A stretch of DNA of 64,000 nucleotides from positions 48,707 to 112,706 of the forward strand of contig JACPBF010000009.1 of NCBI GenBank assembly GCA_016180425.1. Direction: 5' to 3'. Positions 41,201 through 44,200 of this stretch are shown piece after piece. The DNA comes from Elusimicrobiota bacterium (GTDB lineage Bacteria; Elusimicrobiota; Elusimicrobia; 2-02-FULL-39-32). How positions within the stretch are numbered: the first letter of the stretch is position 1; every line of letters starts with the position of its first letter. Made by a program: the position numbers and the translations under genes. The notes beneath the pieces were generated by a model that saw only the letters and a list, made by a program, of their open reading frames with translations, did no database searches and was not told the origin of the DNA.

Positions 41201-44200
41201 AAGATACAAAGAAGCAGCGGAACTTTTTATTAATAAATGGGTGCAGGTACATCCCCTGAACTATCAATTTTGGGGAATCACAAAATATTTTGATCTTGCT
41301 CCGCCGGAAGAACAAATAACTTTGCCGGACGGCAGGAAATTTGATGGTAAAAAACTTCCTAAAAAAGGTTATCGCATGGTGAGTGAAGACCACCAGGTGG
41401 GTCCTTATGGCAATGCGATTTTAGGTTTTGGACTAGCTCAGTGGAGAGGAGAAATTCCCAGAGTCTCTGAATTGCTAAAAGCAGCCATGAGATATCATAC
41501 TGGCAGGTATCGCATGCACATGTTAGGAATTGGCGGCATGAGAAGACACGTGTATCCTTATGTAGATCAGCCAGATACCAATGTGGAAAACCAAGCAGCT
41601 TTCCTAAATTTTCTTATGAGTCTGCATAAGCAAGAAACTCAAAAACCAGCTAAGGTTGGAACTAAACCTTTACCCAGACCATTTGTAACTCCTAAGCCAA
41701 AACTTTCTCCTTCACCTATGGTTACGCCAGCTCCACATATTGTTCTTACTCCAAAACCAATTGGAAGCCCAAGAGCTTCCATTGCTCCAATTGCTCGCAC
41801 AGTTCCTATTCAAGCTTCGCCAAAACCTTCTCCTTCTCTAAGGCCAACACCTAGACCAACACCGGGAGTTGCACCAGCGCCATCTTTAAAAGCAGTCAAA
41901 GGTTTTTCAATTGTTTTATCAGAAGTTAATAAGGAATTGGCTGGTTCATTCTACCCCGCAGAACTTTCTTTAAAAGTAGATGCGCAGCGTTACGCGGATT
42001 ATCTCTGGGGAAATATGATCTGGAATAATTATCTGAGAGAGCCTGTGTGGAATAATGCGCTTTTAGGAACCCAAGGTCAAATAGAAAAATTAAGCGCGCC
42101 TAAAACAGAAGATGCGGCGCCAAGTGAAGATGCAGCTGCTGAAGAGCCTTCAGATGAACCTACCATGCTTGGGTTTAAGATCACATTTAGCGAAGCGAAC
42201 GACGGCACACAGAGTTTCAATATTTCTAATCCATTCAACTTTTTCCAGCCAAGAGCCCAAGCAACCAAGAGTGCTGGACTAGATCATCTGAAATTATTTG
42301 ATCTGCCAGTCAATCCCAGACTGACTTATATTACAGATAGTTATATTCTTCCTCCTTTTATTCCTGCTGAAAGCATAACCCTTGCAAAGATATTGATGTT
42401 TGGCAACCAGTATCCGTTCTATTCCCTTGCCGCGCCAACAGTTGCGGATGCTTTAGAAGCAGCTCATGCCTACGCTGGAACAGATCGCAGCACACTAGAT
42501 GTGGTTTATAGAAGAAATGAAATTTCAAAGATGTGGGACGCGGAATTTGCCTTATATGAAACTACAGATTTAGAGCGCAAAAAAGGAATGAGCAGTGTTC
42601 GAGACCGTTATGCAAGATTGCATATTGGCATTAATGAGATGACTTATATAAGAGGAGATGAAATTAATAGAAAGAATGTAAAAGATTCATTAGAGTTTTG
42701 GGATCGGAGAGATTTTATTACAGAACTTTACCCAGATTTTCCTACTGGGAACGACAGTTTCCTGCCTTCTAGATTAGGATGGATAACTCCTGCTGAACAG
42801 CTGGGTGGGGATATAGCATTTTACCTGCAGCCTATCCTAGGTTTCTTTGGGATTGATCTAGTTGAGAAAGTTGGTTTTAATCCTAAAGCAGTTCTTGGGG
42901 ATTTAGATACTTCTTTAGGTCTTTTAGACGCTTCCGCTTTTTCTAAGAGAACAAGAATCATCTATCCAATGAATGATATGCTTAAAGCCGGTGTTGAAGC
43001 AAAAGATAAAGAGGCTTGGAGAAAATATTTAGACAAAAAAGGATTTGGTTATGTCAGTTGGATTTTTAAGAATATAAAGGCAAAGAGACTCAATTCTGGG
43101 GATATGCTTTTTGATTCAGTTTTAAATAATGAGATGTGGAATGTGATGAATAAGGATCATCAAGCTAACCTCGGTCCCTTATTTATTGATAAACCTAGAA
43201 CTGGAACAGATGTGATCAATACCATTGATGAAGATTCTACTGGGGTTTTAATCAAAAGGGCTCAATCCCAATATCTATGGGCAATAAAGAAATGGGCTGA
43301 ACTAGGGAATAAAGGATTGCCGCCTTATGAATTTGCATATCGTGTGGGAACTGAAAGAGATCAAGCATTAAAAGATAGATTAGAAATAGAAAAAGATTTT
43401 CCAACAGTTCCATTGAGGGTTCTTAAAGAAAAAATTAAGGATAATAAAAGTAAAGAGAAGCCTGAGAATAAAAAGGGACCTGACATTGACCCAAGAACTA
43501 TTGGTCTTGGAATTCCAGAGACCATAGCCCTGCCATTTAAATTAGGCGATAATCGCTTGGCAGTTGAGGTTTCATATCTTATTGCTGGAATTGGAATAAC
43601 TGCTTTTGTTTTTGGTTTGCTTGGATTGTTAGGCATTACTCAATTGCCTTTATATCCAGTGATAGAAGCTACCATTTCTGGATTTGGTTTAATACTTGGC
43701 GGTTTAGGATTTGTTTCAGCTAGGATTTATGGAAGAAGTTATCATCAAATTCGTTTAATGAAAATTCTTTTTACTAGATATGAGGCTAGGCGTTTTACCT
43801 CCCGCTTAAACACTTTGGATAAAGATAAGTCGGAAGCTATTATTTTAAATAGAATCTTGCAATTGGGCGCTGGTTCAAATGTCACGGTAAGCGTGGATTC
43901 AGCCTTAGGTCATTGGGAAAATGTTCCTGAAGCTACCGTCAATGATCAGAAATTAAATGTAGCGCCGTGGCTCGCCTGGATTTTTTCTTTAAACAATGAA
44001 AGAGCCTTTGATAAATTTTATGAAAAACTCTCTGAAGCGGATAAAAAGTATTTTGCGGATAAAAAGTATTTTTGGGATTATGTGAGTTTTAAAAAGTTAA
44101 GAGAAAATATAATAGAACAAATCATTGATCGCCATGAACTCATCAGGCTTAAAATTAATGCTGGTTCTTATCCCCTCCTAAATAGATTCCCTGTTATTCA